Shown: piece by piece, positions 36,001-45,116 of the stretch | Position numbering within the stretch: the stretch's first letter is position 1 | Layout: each line of letters begins with the position of its first letter | NCBI RefSeq assembly: GCF_003429005.1 | Contig: NZ_QVQV01000001.1 | Location: 1,741,431-1,805,430 of the forward strand | Length of the DNA stretch: 64,000 nt | Origin: Paraburkholderia sp. DHOC27 | GTDB lineage: Bacteria; Pseudomonadota; Gammaproteobacteria; Burkholderiales; Burkholderiaceae | Direction of reading: 5' to 3' | Translations under genes and position numbers: made by a program | The notes under the pieces: generated by a model | Told to the model about the DNA's origin: nothing | The model's input: the letters and a program-made list of their open reading frames with translations, nothing else | The model's database searches: none

Positions 36001-38618
36001 TCAAGGCGCGCACGTATACCTCGTTTGGCAACATCGTGGTGCCGTGGGCGAGACATGTGCGCGAGGGCCGTGAGCCGATACAGCGTGCGTTCCAGATTGC
36101 CAATGAGACGGGCGATCTCACCTACACGCTCTATACCTGCTGCGATCTGATCCAGAACTTCTTCTCCGTGGGCGATGCACTCGGGACCGTGGAAGTGGAA
36201 GTCGAAAAGGCAGTGGCCATTTCAGACCGCATCCGCTTTCGTCTGGTGAGCTATATGCTCGCGACGTATCGTGGGCTGGTGCGCACGCTGACGGGTTGCA
36301 CGCCGCGCTTTGGCTCGTTCGACGATGCGCAGTTCGACGAAAAAGAGTTCGAGCTGAATCTCTCCAGCTCTGCCAGTCTGGCGCTACCTGCGTTCGACTA
36401 CTGGACGCGCAAGTTGCAGGCCCGCTACTTCGCGGATCGATACGACGAAGCGCTGGAAGCCAAAGCGAAGGCCGAGCGCCTGCTGTGGGTCGCGACTTCG
36501 CAGTTCGAAACCGCGGAGTTTCATTTTTATGGCGCGCTGAGTCACGCTGCGTGCTGGAACAGTGCCGACGCCAAAGGCAAACGCGCGCATCTGGGCGCGC
36601 TTGCCGCGCATCATGCGCAGCTGGAAATCTGGGCATTTCATTGCGCGGAAAACTTCGAGAACCGCGCCGCACTGGTTGGCGCGGAAATCGCCCGCATTCA
36701 GGGGGACTTCAGCGAGGCGGAGCAACTCTACGATCTCGCCATCCGTTCCGCCCGCACCAACGGTTTCGTCCACAACGAAGGGGTGGCCTGTCAGGTCGCG
36801 GCACGCTTCTACGCGGAACGTGGGTTGGCGGAAATCGCCGAGATGTACCTGAGAAACGCGCGCCATGCGTATTCGCGCTGGGGTGCACGGGGCAAGCTCA
36901 AGCAACTCGACGAACTGTACCCGCATGTTTCGCACCAGAACGACAAGCAGCCGGTGGTGAGCAGCATCGAAGCACCGGTCGAACACCTCGACATGGCGAC
37001 GGTGCTCAAGGTGTCGCAGGCCATTTCGAGTGAGATCGTGCTGGAGAATCTGATCCAGACCGTCATGCGTACCGCGGTGGCCCATGCGGGGGCGGGGCGC
37101 GGCCTGCTGATCGTGGGGAATGACGCCAGCTTGCATATCGAAGCCGAAGCGGAAACGGTGGGCGATATGGTGAGGGTCAATTTGCGCAGGGAACCGCTGC
37201 AATTCGACCGCTTGCCGGTCTCGATGGCGCAGTATGCGTTGCGAACGCACGAGAATGTGATCCTCAACGACGCATCGGTGCAGCACGAGTTTTCTTCAGA
37301 CCGCTATTTCGTCGATCATCCCACGCATTCAGTGGCGTGCATGCCGCTGGTGCATCAAGGCAAACCCATCGCCTTGCTGTACCTGGAAAATAGCTTGGCC
37401 TCGCATGCGTTCACCACGAGCCGCATGGCGGTGCTCAAGCCGCTGGCCTCGCAAGCGGCCATCTCGCTGGAGAATTCGCGACTGTATCGTGATCTCGCCG
37501 AGCGGGAAGCGCGGATTCGGCGGCTGGTGGACGCGAATATCGTCGGCGTGTTCATCTGGGACATGCAAGGGCCCATCTACGAGGCCAACGACGCCTTCCT
37601 GAGCATGATCGGATACAGCAGGGACGATCTGGCGGCGGGCCGCGTGGATTGCGCACGGCTCACCCCCGAGGAATGGCACGACGAGGACACGCGCGCGATT
37701 GCCGAGCTGCGCAAGAACGGCGTGCTCAAACCGCTCGAAAAAGAATATTTCCGCGCGGACGGCAGCCGCGTTTCGGTGATGATCGGCGCGGCGACGTTCG
37801 CCAGCACGCCGGAGCAACTGGTGGCCTTCGTCGTCGATCTGACCGAGCGAAAACGCGTGGAAGCGATTGCGCGCGAAAACGAACGGCGCTTCCATGAGAT
37901 CGAAATCGAACTGACCCACGCCAACCGCATCGCCACGTTAGGCCAGCTCACTGCGTCGATCAGCCACGAAATCATGCAGCCAATTGCTTCGGCCGTGTTC
38001 AGCGCGCAGGCCGCATCGCACTGGCTGGATGCGTCACCGCCGAATCTCGAAGAAGTGCGTGCTTCGCTGGCACGGGTCGTGAAAAACGGCAATCGCGCCG
38101 ACGACGTTATTCGCCGACTGCGGGCGCTCGTCAAGAAACAGCCGGCCCGCCAGGAGCACTTTGGGATCAACGACGCGATCCGCGAAGTCATTGCGCTCAC
38201 GCGCGGCGAAGCGGCGAAGCGGCACGTATCGGTCTACGCCGAGCTGGAGCGTTCGTTGCCTGCCGTGGAAGGGGACCGCGTGCAGTTGCAGCAGGTCATC
38301 ATGAACCTGATGCTGAACGCCGTCGAAGCAATGGACAGTACGCCCGACGGTGCGCGTGAGTTGACGATCGCCACGAGCGCGTGCGGTGCCGACTGCGTGC
38401 GCGTGGCGGTGAGCGACACGGGGCCAGGCATCGGCGTTCCCGACGTCGAGCGGGTGTTCGAGCCGTTCTACACCACCAAGGCAACCGGCATGGGCATGGG
38501 CCTGTCCATCTGCCGCTCCATTATCGAAGCGCATGGCGGCACGCTGCGCGTCCAGCCGAACGAGCCGCGCGGCGCGGCGTTCCAGTTCGAACTGACGGTG
38601 GCGGGTTCGGGGCGCTGA
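33081..38618 (+). CDS. Giant kinase-like/ATPase/GAF/PAS sensor histidine kinase
   Basis: About 1845 residues. In order: a Ser/Thr-kinase fold (about 10-270) with HRDIN at 133 but GFG instead of DFG at 154 and no clear VAIK lysine, so likely a pseudokinase; an AAA-type ATPase with GYSGVGKS at 336 and FLDDLQWLD near 466; a long helical TPR-like region (about 700-1290); GAF (about 1305-1460); PAS (about 1475-1590, GVFIWDMQGPIYEANDAF); and a histidine kinase with SISHEIMQPIA (His near 1628) and GMGMGLSICRSIIEAHGG. TTG at 33081 has GAGGG upstream; TTG at 33027 is possible. It has no receiver, so it may feed the FixJ-like regulators. Confidence 0.88.
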   Translation: MNLLTSPPDSVAVEPLQVEWEDGAYVVCRGRRRVEGGTYESVLLVRPARAHPPPEVMDRLSHECSLAQVLNCPAALRPMELLHDRGQTILMLEGWDGEPLESLAVPFDPIEFLRLAVNIATALGRIHARGLVHRDINPTHILVNRTSGAVRLTGFGIASLLQRERQAPEPPQFIAGTLAYMAPEQTGRMNRSIDLRSDLYSLGVVFYRMLTGRLPFSATDPMELVHCHIARQAAPPKSLLPALAPAISAIVMKLLAKTAEDRYQTAGGVAHDLRHCLADWDAHGHIVEFTLGQYDIPDRLLLPEKLYGRKVELDMLRSAFERVVKGGASELVLVVGYSGVGKSAVVNELHKVLVPQNGIFLVGKFDQFKRDIPYATLAKAFQAGVRLLLSKSEHELTGWREALREALGPNGLLIVDLVPELTMVIGEQPPVPVLSPQDAQRRFHLVFRRFISVFARAEHPLALFLDDLQWLDKATLDFLEDLLSLGDLRHLLVIGAYRDNEVSATHPLMRKLAAIRASGTPVQEILLAPLASAHLEQLLTDALHCPPTKAVPLARMLHQKTGGNPFFALQFFSSLADEGLLSFDHAAGRWMWDLNRINAKGYTENVVDLMISKLIRLPVATQATLQKFASIGNGSKLDVLATICEASHEDIREEISYAVRSGLVLSKENTYRFLHDRVQEAAYLLIAEEARAEMHLRIGRLLLLHTAAAQLEESIFEIVSQFNRAAHLIARRAERLQVAALNLLAGRRAKASTAYASALTYLLAGRALLSERDWEQNYELIFSIEYLLAECELLSASMQAAETRLSELEQRANTNHDRALVTRLRITLYTTLDQSERSVEICLQFLRRAGTDWSPHPAKQTVQEEYGRTTALLGGRQIEDLIDLPLLADPDVLDTLEVLTEIVTPAFFTDQNLCALVLCRMVNLSLEYGNGDASCYAYVWLATYAGPVFDQYEAGYRFGRVGYGLVEKHNLTRFKARTYTSFGNIVVPWARHVREGREPIQRAFQIANETGDLTYTLYTCCDLIQNFFSVGDALGTVEVEVEKAVAISDRIRFRLVSYMLATYRGLVRTLTGCTPRFGSFDDAQFDEKEFELNLSSSASLALPAFDYWTRKLQARYFADRYDEALEAKAKAERLLWVATSQFETAEFHFYGALSHAACWNSADAKGKRAHLGALAAHHAQLEIWAFHCAENFENRAALVGAEIARIQGDFSEAEQLYDLAIRSARTNGFVHNEGVACQVAARFYAERGLAEIAEMYLRNARHAYSRWGARGKLKQLDELYPHVSHQNDKQPVVSSIEAPVEHLDMATVLKVSQAISSEIVLENLIQTVMRTAVAHAGAGRGLLIVGNDASLHIEAEAETVGDMVRVNLRREPLQFDRLPVSMAQYALRTHENVILNDASVQHEFSSDRYFVDHPTHSVACMPLVHQGKPIALLYLENSLASHAFTTSRMAVLKPLASQAAISLENSRLYRDLAEREARIRRLVDANIVGVFIWDMQGPIYEANDAFLSMIGYSRDDLAAGRVDCARLTPEEWHDEDTRAIAELRKNGVLKPLEKEYFRADGSRVSVMIGAATFASTPEQLVAFVVDLTERKRVEAIARENERRFHEIEIELTHANRIATLGQLTASISHEIMQPIASAVFSAQAASHWLDASPPNLEEVRASLARVVKNGNRADDVIRRLRALVKKQPARQEHFGINDAIREVIALTRGEAAKRHVSVYAELERSLPAVEGDRVQLQQVIMNLMLNAVEAMDSTPDGARELTIATSACGADCVRVAVSDTGPGIGVPDVERVFEPFYTTKATGMGMGLSICRSIIEAHGGTLRVQPNEPRGAAFQFELTVAGSGR

Positions 38619-38935
38619 CTTCTCGCATACACGCCTCATGCACGCCTCGCGCGCGATTTAATACGTCTGGCCTGCAAAAACGTGCGGACGCGCAAATCGT
38701 CGCGGAAACAGAATACGCGTGTGTGCCGCCTTGCTCCACAATCACCTCTGACGTCGCAGTTAGACCATTACGGCTAGTTCGGAGTCCAAAGATCATCAAG
38801 AAGACGTGAGCGCACCGGTGCTCGCGCGGCGAGACCAGCCGGCAAAAAGCGGCGCGACAGGTGGTGAGAATCCACGAAGGGTCGCCGATGCCTTGCCATT
38901 CAATGCGCGTATGTTTGAATCTCAGGAGCAGCTAA
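38619..38935. other. Intergenic region before the aldo/keto reductase
   Basis: I see no gene, strong hairpin or recognised operator in this 317-base gap. Confidence 0.4.
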
Positions 38936-39961
38936 ATGAGCATCAAGGATAAATTGCCCGCCGGAACCTTGCTTGGATTTGGCACTGCGCCACTTGGCAA
39001 CATGTTCCGCAACATCCCCGAAGAAGAAGCGCAGGCGACGGTCCACGCGGCCTGGCAGCAGGGCGTGCGTTACTACGACACCGCACCGTTCTACGGCGCG
39101 GGTCTCGCGGAAATCCGTCTAGGCGCAGCGCTGGCGCAGCACACGCGTAGCGAGTATGTGATCAGTACCAAGGTGGGCCGCGTGATCCTTGATGAAGTCG
39201 AGGACGTCAGCGCCCGCAATCTGGGCGAGAAAAGCGGCGTGTTTGCATTTGGCCGTCCGAACAAGATCGTCAACGACTACTCGGCGGACGCCACGTTACG
39301 TTCGATCGACGACAGCCTGAAGCGCATGAAGACCGATCACGTGGAAATTGTCTGGGTGCATGACGTAGCCCAGGATTTCTACGGTGACGAATGGCTGACC
39401 GTCTTCGATACCGCGCGCAAAGGCGCGTTTCGTGCGCTCACGCGTCTGCGCAATGAAGGCGTGATCAAGGCTTGGGGGCTTGGCGTGAACCGCGTCGAGC
39501 CTTGCGAACTGGCGCTGGATCTCGAAGAAGCACAGCCCGACGGTTTTCTGCTCGCAGGCCGTTATACGCTGCTGGATCACGACCGCGCATTGCAGCGCCT
39601 GATGCCTGCCGCCGCGGCGCGCAAGGCGGAAATCGTGGTGGGCGGTCCTTATAGTTCGGGCGTGCTGGCGGGCGGCGCGAATTTCGAATATCAGGCAGCC
39701 TCGCCGGAAATTCTCGCCAAGGTAGCGCTGATCAAGGCCATTGCGGCGCGTTACAACGTGAGCATCAAGGCGGCGGCCCTGCAGTTTTCGCTCGCCAATC
39801 CCGCGGTCGCCGCGGTGATTCCAGGTGCGAGCCGTCCTGATCGCATCGCGGAAGATCAGGCCGCAGTGAAGGAAGTGATTCCAGCCGACTTCTGGCGCGA
39901 AATGCGTGCGCAGGGCATGGTGGGCGCCAACGCGCCGCTGCCCATCGACAGGGAAGGCTAG
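38936..39961 (+). CDS. Aldo/keto reductase
   Basis: A 341-residue NAD(P)-dependent (beta/alpha)8-barrel oxidoreductase of the type related to D-threo-aldose 1-dehydrogenase and pyridoxal 4-dehydrogenase. The N-terminal LLGFGTAPLGN, the catalytic Tyr in YYDTAPFYGAGLAE, the Lys in ISTKVGR and the His in VWVHDV match the AKR tetrad; VIPGASRPDRI near the end binds cofactor. AGGAG precedes the ATG. It is followed 18 bases later by a LysR regulator. Confidence 0.92.
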   Translation: MSIKDKLPAGTLLGFGTAPLGNMFRNIPEEEAQATVHAAWQQGVRYYDTAPFYGAGLAEIRLGAALAQHTRSEYVISTKVGRVILDEVEDVSARNLGEKSGVFAFGRPNKIVNDYSADATLRSIDDSLKRMKTDHVEIVWVHDVAQDFYGDEWLTVFDTARKGAFRALTRLRNEGVIKAWGLGVNRVEPCELALDLEEAQPDGFLLAGRYTLLDHDRALQRLMPAAAARKAEIVVGGPYSSGVLAGGANFEYQAASPEILAKVALIKAIAARYNVSIKAAALQFSLANPAVAAVIPGASRPDRIAEDQAAVKEVIPADFWREMRAQGMVGANAPLPIDREG

Positions 39962-39979
39962 ACTCGACGGGACGCGTCA

Positions 39980-40885
39980 ATGAAGGCCAACTCGGAGGAA
40001 CTGACCGTCTTTGTGAGCGTGGTCGAATCGGGCTCGATCAAGGCCGCGTCGCAAAGACTCAACATCGCGGCTTCAGGGGTAAGCCGCACCTTGTCCAGGC
40101 TGGAGGAGAAGTTTGCGACGACCCTGCTGAACCGCACCACGCGCCGCATGCACCTCACCGAAGAGGGCGTGGTGTTTCTGGAAGACGCCCGCGACATCCT
40201 GAAGCGCATGGGCGACTTCGAGGAACGCTTCGCTTCGCGCCTGAACGTGCCCGCGGGGAAGCTGCGCATCAATGCGGCCACGGCGTTCATGCTGCACGTC
40301 ATCGCGCCGCGCGTGGGCGAATTCAGCCGCCTGTATCCCGACATCGAGCTGCAACTCAACACGAGTGATCTCGATGTGGATCTGCTCGCGGAGAATACCG
40401 ATATCGCTATTCGCATCGGCACGCTGAGCGATTCGACCTTGCGGGCCCGTCCGCTGGGCGCGAGTCAGTCGCATGTGGTGGCGAGTCCTGCGTACCTCGC
40501 GCTGCGTGGATATCCCGAATCCGTCGCGGCGCTGGCCACTCATGCGCTGTTGGGGTTCACCGAGCCGGACTGTCTGAATGTGTGGCCGGTGCGGCACGAG
40601 CGCGGCCGCGCGTTGCCGGTCAGGCCGACGCTCAGCGCCTCCAGCGCGGAGACGCTGCGCCAGTTGACGTTGCAGGGCATGGGCATTGCCTGCCTGCCGG
40701 GTTACATGATCGCGCACGATCTGGCCGCGAGGCGACTCGTCAAAGTGATTCCGCATCTGCAGACCGAAAATCTGCAGGCCGTGCACGCTGTCTACTATCG
40801 CCACGGCAAGCTGTCGCTGCGCACGCGCTGCTTTCTGGATTTCCTGCAGGTCTTGACGAAGGAACTGCTGGTTACACCGGGATGA
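39980..40885 (+). CDS. LysR-family regulator
   Basis: A 301-residue LysR protein. The N-terminal winged helix (LTVFVSVVESGSIKAASQRL..ASGVSRTLSRLEEKF) is followed by the effector domain (DLLAENTDIAIRIGTL, TLQGMGIACLPGYM). It is of the CrgA/DsdC-like subgroup common beside oxidoreductases. Same strand and 18 bases after the aldo/keto reductase, suggesting joint transcription. Effector unknown. Confidence 0.9.
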   Translation: MKANSEELTVFVSVVESGSIKAASQRLNIAASGVSRTLSRLEEKFATTLLNRTTRRMHLTEEGVVFLEDARDILKRMGDFEERFASRLNVPAGKLRINAATAFMLHVIAPRVGEFSRLYPDIELQLNTSDLDVDLLAENTDIAIRIGTLSDSTLRARPLGASQSHVVASPAYLALRGYPESVAALATHALLGFTEPDCLNVWPVRHERGRALPVRPTLSASSAETLRQLTLQGMGIACLPGYMIAHDLAARRLVKVIPHLQTENLQAVHAVYYRHGKLSLRTRCFLDFLQVLTKELLVTPG

Positions 40886-41036
40886 TTTGAATGAGGTGGG
40901 CGCCGTTTGCGCGCAACGCGCGAGCGGGCGCGCAGCAATTGCTCGATCGAGCGCCTTGTCAATGCGAACGGCCTGCGGCACGTTCAGGGCCGCCTGCCTA
41001 TCTTGAAGACGTGCCCACGTCGAAGCGGAAAAGACC

Positions 41037-42266
41037 ATGCTCGAAAAAGCCTACGAAATGCAGTGCGAGCACGTCACTGTCCATTGCACCAAAGAAGCCG
41101 AAGCGCGCAAGCGTGGCCTGACGTTATTTGCCCTGGCGCTGGGCAGTTTCTGTATCGGCACCTCGGAATTCGCGAGCATGGGCATCATCCAGCTTTTTTC
41201 GGCGAGTCTGGATTTGAGCCTTGCGAAAGCAACCGACGCCATCACTGCCTACGCCTTTGGCGTAGTGATCGGTGCGCCGCTGGTCACGCTGATGGCGGCG
41301 AAACTCAATCGACGCCATTTGCTGTTGTGTCTGATGGCGCTGTTCGTCGCGGGCAATCTGCTGTCTGCGGCAGCGATGAATCTCGGCATGCTGGCGGTCG
41401 CACGTTTCATTAGCGGCATGCCGCAGGGCGCATATTTTGGCGCGGGTGCGGTGGTGGCGTCGTACATCGTCGGCGAGGGCAGTGCGGGGAAAGCCTTTGC
41501 CATCGTCATGTTCGGCCTGACGGTGGCCACCATCGTGGGTGCGCCGCTGGCGACCTTTCTTGGCCAGCATCTCGGCTGGCGCGAAACCTACGTGAGTGTC
41601 GCCGTGCTCGCCATGCTGGCGCTGCTCGCGCTGTGGGCCTGGATTCCGCGCACGGAGGCATTGAATGGGGGGCCGCTCGCGCAGGAACTCGGCGCGCTAC
41701 GCAAACCCCGCGTGTGGACGACCATGCTGGTCGCGGCGATTGGCGTGGCCAGTATCTTCGCTGTTTACACCTTTATCGGGCCGCTGGTAACGGATGTGGC
41801 GTCGTTGCACCCGTCACGCATTCCGGTGGCGCTCGCGCTATTCGGCGTCGGTATGACGATCGGCAATCTGATCGGCGGCCGGCTCGCAGATCTGCATGCT
41901 GCGGCCGGCCTGATTCTCGGCTATGGCTGCGCGCTCGTGGTGTTGGCTGTGCTGGCCGTTTTCGGTGCGCATGAGTGGGTGCTGATGACGATGCTGTTCG
42001 GCGTCGGCCTCACGATGATGACGGCCATCCCCGCCATTCAGGTTCGCCTGACGCGTTTCGCGCCGGAAGCGCCCACCTTGATGGGAGCAATGAACCTCGC
42101 GTCGCTGAACGTGGCCAATGCGATCGGCGCGGCTGCGGGCGGCGCGGCGGTCGGGGCAGGATTGGGCCTGTTATCCACGGTGTGGGTGGGTTTTGTGCTG
42201 ACGCTGGCGGGTCTGATCGTGTTCGTCGTGAGCTTGCAGCGGGCCGGGCAGGTCGTGACGGTCTGA
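41037..42266 (+). CDS. MFS transporter (AraJ/arabinose-efflux type)
   Basis: A 409-residue, 12-helix major facilitator. The first helix region reads LFALALGSFCIGTSEFASMG, the family mark of AraJ/YdhP-like drug and sugar efflux proteins, and GAPLATFLGQHLGWRETY is the motif C region. It probably exports a small toxic compound or sugar derivative. The first ATG at 41037 gives a 25-residue cytoplasmic lead with two Cys; ATG at 41061 is an alternative. Confidence 0.9.
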   Translation: MLEKAYEMQCEHVTVHCTKEAEARKRGLTLFALALGSFCIGTSEFASMGIIQLFSASLDLSLAKATDAITAYAFGVVIGAPLVTLMAAKLNRRHLLLCLMALFVAGNLLSAAAMNLGMLAVARFISGMPQGAYFGAGAVVASYIVGEGSAGKAFAIVMFGLTVATIVGAPLATFLGQHLGWRETYVSVAVLAMLALLALWAWIPRTEALNGGPLAQELGALRKPRVWTTMLVAAIGVASIFAVYTFIGPLVTDVASLHPSRIPVALALFGVGMTIGNLIGGRLADLHAAAGLILGYGCALVVLAVLAVFGAHEWVLMTMLFGVGLTMMTAIPAIQVRLTRFAPEAPTLMGAMNLASLNVANAIGAAAGGAAVGAGLGLLSTVWVGFVLTLAGLIVFVVSLQRAGQVVTV

Positions 42267-42493
42267 ATGTGGCTGCGGTTGTGCTTGCTGCTGGCGACGT
42301 GTGAAAGCCCCTCCGCGAATTCCAGTCTCGACGGTCGATGCTAAACCACGCCGGGCAGGCACGACGGTTTGCGGTTCTCTTTGTCACGGTATGCTTTAAA
42401 GTTCTTGCTGGCGCGTTCCTGCATGCAATGCGGCGGCGCGTGTGGACCATGTGACATGACCATACGGTCCCACAACGTTAAAGGAGAAAGAAC

Positions 42494-43129
42494 ATGAGCA
42501 TCCTGTTACTCGGAGCAAGCGGCCGCACGGGCCGGCTGATCGCTGAAAAACTGCATGCCGCCGCCATGCCCTACCGTGCGTTGATTCGTAACGCGGCGAA
42601 GCGCGACGAATTCGTGCAGCTCGGTGCTACGCCCGTGATTGGCGATTTCACGTCCGATCTCTCGCAGGCGTTCGAAGGCATGCAGACCGTCATTTATGCC
42701 GCGGGCTCGGCGGAATCCGAAGGCGCGGAGCAGGAACGCCAGATTGATCGCGATGCGGTCATCGCGTCCGCGGACTACGCGAAACGGCTCGGCGTGCGCC
42801 GCCTCATCGTAATCAGCGCCTTGGCCGCGTACGATCCCGAACAGGCTCCCGCAGCGCTGCGGCACTACGCCCAGATGAAGCGCGAATCGGACGACTACGT
42901 GGTGGCAAGCGGACTCGACTACCTTGTGTTGCGGCCTGGCGCATTGACCATGGACCCCGGCGTCGGCACCATCCAGATCACGTCGGACGCGGCGTCCCGG
43001 CATCAGGCGCTGGCGCGCGAAGACGTTGCCGCAGTCGTATTGCGCGCGCTGCAAGCGGACCTGGCTCGTAAGGTGATCGGTTTCACCGGCGGCAGTGTGC
43101 TTATCAACGAAGCGCTCGCCAGCCTGTAG
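42494..43129 (+). CDS. NAD(P)-binding protein, YwnB/BVR-like atypical SDR
   Basis: A 211-residue protein with a nucleotide-binding GASGRTGRLIAEKL at residues 8-21, VIYAAGSAESEGAE, and VISALAAYDPE followed by YAQMKRESDDYVVASGLDYLVLRPGAL. This fits the atypical SDR family related to biliverdin reductase B (flavin/NADPH reductases) and YwnB. AAGGAG precedes the ATG. It opens a run of same-strand oxidoreductases to 46517. Confidence 0.88.
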   Translation: MSILLLGASGRTGRLIAEKLHAAAMPYRALIRNAAKRDEFVQLGATPVIGDFTSDLSQAFEGMQTVIYAAGSAESEGAEQERQIDRDAVIASADYAKRLGVRRLIVISALAAYDPEQAPAALRHYAQMKRESDDYVVASGLDYLVLRPGALTMDPGVGTIQITSDAASRHQALAREDVAAVVLRALQADLARKVIGFTGGSVLINEALASL

Positions 43130-43380
43130 CGCAGTGGTGCGCGTCTCCAGCCGCAATCGGGACGCGCTGCATGCCACGAATTCTTTCAATACCTTCTGTG
43201 CGAAACAACAAATTCCCCGCTTTTTGAAAAGAAGCGTCCCCGCCTCGTGCTCCAGAATGAGACCTGCTTCATACAGTGCGTCGCTGCCCCGGCAACAACG
43301 CATGCACTGTGCGGAGCGAGCTCGCGGCCCTGACACCGCGACTCTGAAACCGCAACCGTTGGTCTCGCGGAGGACACGCT

Positions 43381-44223
43381 GTGCAGGATTTCAATGGAAA
43401 GGTGGTGGTCATCACAGGCGGCGCAACCGGTATCGGTTTCGCCCTCGCCAAACAATTCGCCCGACACGGGGCCTCTATCCTGATCGCGGCGATCCACCGT
43501 GATCGCCTCGAGGAAGCTGCGCAGGCGCTAAAGCCGGAAGCCGCCGCAGTGGATATTTTCGAATGCGATGTCACGCAGCGCGATCAGGTCGAGGCGTTGG
43601 CCGAATACGCATGGGCGAAGTTCGGTCGCGTCGACGTGATCGTCAACAATGCCGGCGTTGGGCCGATTCCTTCGACCGTGATCGACGCAAAGCCCGAGGA
43701 CGTGCAACAGGTGCTTGCGGTCAACCTGTTCGGCGTATGGAACGGCGTCTCCGTGTTCGGCAAGCGCTTTATCGCGCAGGGCACGCCGGCGGCCATCTAC
43801 AACATTGGCTCGGAAAACGCGTTCTTCAACGCAATTCCCGAAGGCGCGGGATACGTGGTCAGCAAGCACGGCGTGCTGGCCATGACGGTGGCGCTACGCG
43901 AAGAGGTGCCGAAGCACATCGAGGTGGCGCTCATCTGTCCGGGCCTCGTGCGTTCCGAACTTGCGAGAGAAACGCAGGACGGCATGCCCACCGACACCTA
44001 CGCCGAGATCGTCATGAAGCAGTTGCTGGCCGGCCAGTTCTACATCGTGTCGCACGCCTTCAACTTCGTGCGGATCGGCGCGCGCTGGCGCGAGATCGAG
44101 GCGGCCTTCGCGAAGTACGCACCGCGCTATCAGGGCGACGTCGAATACGACGTTCGAACCCTTGGTGTCGAACATCACTGGTATCCCCGTTATCCCAACG
44201 CTGCTGCGGACATTCCCGTCTGA
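43381..44223 (+). CDS. Short-chain dehydrogenase/reductase
   Basis: A 280-residue classical SDR: TGGATGIG at residues 13-20, NNAG near 91, the catalytic Ser in NIGSEN and YVVSK (Tyr and Lys near 159-163). The start is GTG at 43381 with GAGGA upstream. It resembles the SDR at 564-1421 in length and long C-terminus (both end with a HW/RWHP-Y segment), so the two may share a substrate class. Substrate unknown. Confidence 0.9.
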   Translation: MQDFNGKVVVITGGATGIGFALAKQFARHGASILIAAIHRDRLEEAAQALKPEAAAVDIFECDVTQRDQVEALAEYAWAKFGRVDVIVNNAGVGPIPSTVIDAKPEDVQQVLAVNLFGVWNGVSVFGKRFIAQGTPAAIYNIGSENAFFNAIPEGAGYVVSKHGVLAMTVALREEVPKHIEVALICPGLVRSELARETQDGMPTDTYAEIVMKQLLAGQFYIVSHAFNFVRIGARWREIEAAFAKYAPRYQGDVEYDVRTLGVEHHWYPRYPNAAADIPV

Positions 44224-44365
44224 TGCGTAAGGGCACTCATGCGTATGCATGGGACACAGCCATCGCGGCAGACGTTCGTTACGAAGTTCCGATCATCGCG
44301 TCGAAAAGACGGTTCCATTCGGGCAGTCCTCGACGCTCCTAAACGACCAAGGCAAGGAGGTAGTC

Positions 44366-45055
44366 ATGAAGATTCTGCTGGTGTTGACTTCACACGACCA
44401 ACTGGGCAACACGGGTCGCAAGACCGGCTTCTGGCTGGAAGAACTGGCCGCACCGTACTACGTGTTCAAGGATGCGGGCGTGCAACTCACGCTGGCGTCG
44501 CCCAAGGGCGGGCGCGCACCACTGGATCCGAAGAGCGATGAACCGGCCAACCAGACCGACACGACGCGGCGCTTCGTAGCGGACAAAGAGGCGGAAGCTG
44601 CGCTGTCGAGCACCGTGAAACTCGCGGACGTGACTCACGACGCGTTCGACGGCGTGTTCTATCCCGGCGGACACGGCCCGATGTGGGACCTTGCCGAAGA
44701 CCCCGTGTCGATCAGTTTGATTGAAAGCACGATTGCGGCCGGCAAACCGGTTTCGCTCGTCTGTCACGCGCCGGGCGTGCTGCGTCATGTGAAGGGGGCG
44801 GACGGTGAGCCGCTCGTCAAAGGCAAGCTGGTCACCGGCTTCTCCAACTCCGAGGAAGAAGCGGTGGGCCTGACGAAGGTCGTACCGTTTCTGGTGGAGG
44901 ATGAACTCAAGGCCAAGGGCGGGAAATATTCGAGCGTCGCCGACTGGCAACCTTATGTGCAGGAAGATGGGTTACTGATCACAGGGCAGAACCCGGCGTC
45001 GTCGGGGCCGGGTGCGAAAGCTCTGCTGGCCAAACTCAAGCAACTTGGCAAGTAG
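44366..45055 (+). CDS. DJ-1/PfpI (HchA-like) glutamine-amidotransferase-fold protein
   Basis: A 229-residue protein of the DJ-1/PfpI superfamily. The nucleophile Cys lies in SLVCHAPGVL, with an acidic residue and His in VFYPGGHGPMWDL. Long members like this act as glyoxalase III, deglycase or chaperone, or are of unknown function. AAGGAGG before the ATG at 44366 fixes the start. It fits a reactive-carbonyl defence role beside the SDR and aldehyde dehydrogenase. Confidence 0.9.
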   Translation: MKILLVLTSHDQLGNTGRKTGFWLEELAAPYYVFKDAGVQLTLASPKGGRAPLDPKSDEPANQTDTTRRFVADKEAEAALSSTVKLADVTHDAFDGVFYPGGHGPMWDLAEDPVSISLIESTIAAGKPVSLVCHAPGVLRHVKGADGEPLVKGKLVTGFSNSEEEAVGLTKVVPFLVEDELKAKGGKYSSVADWQPYVQEDGLLITGQNPASSGPGAKALLAKLKQLGK

Positions 45056-45116
45056 GATACCTGAATAATCTGTATCAACACGCACAAGTTGCAGCATTCA
45101 CGATCTGGAGGTGGTT

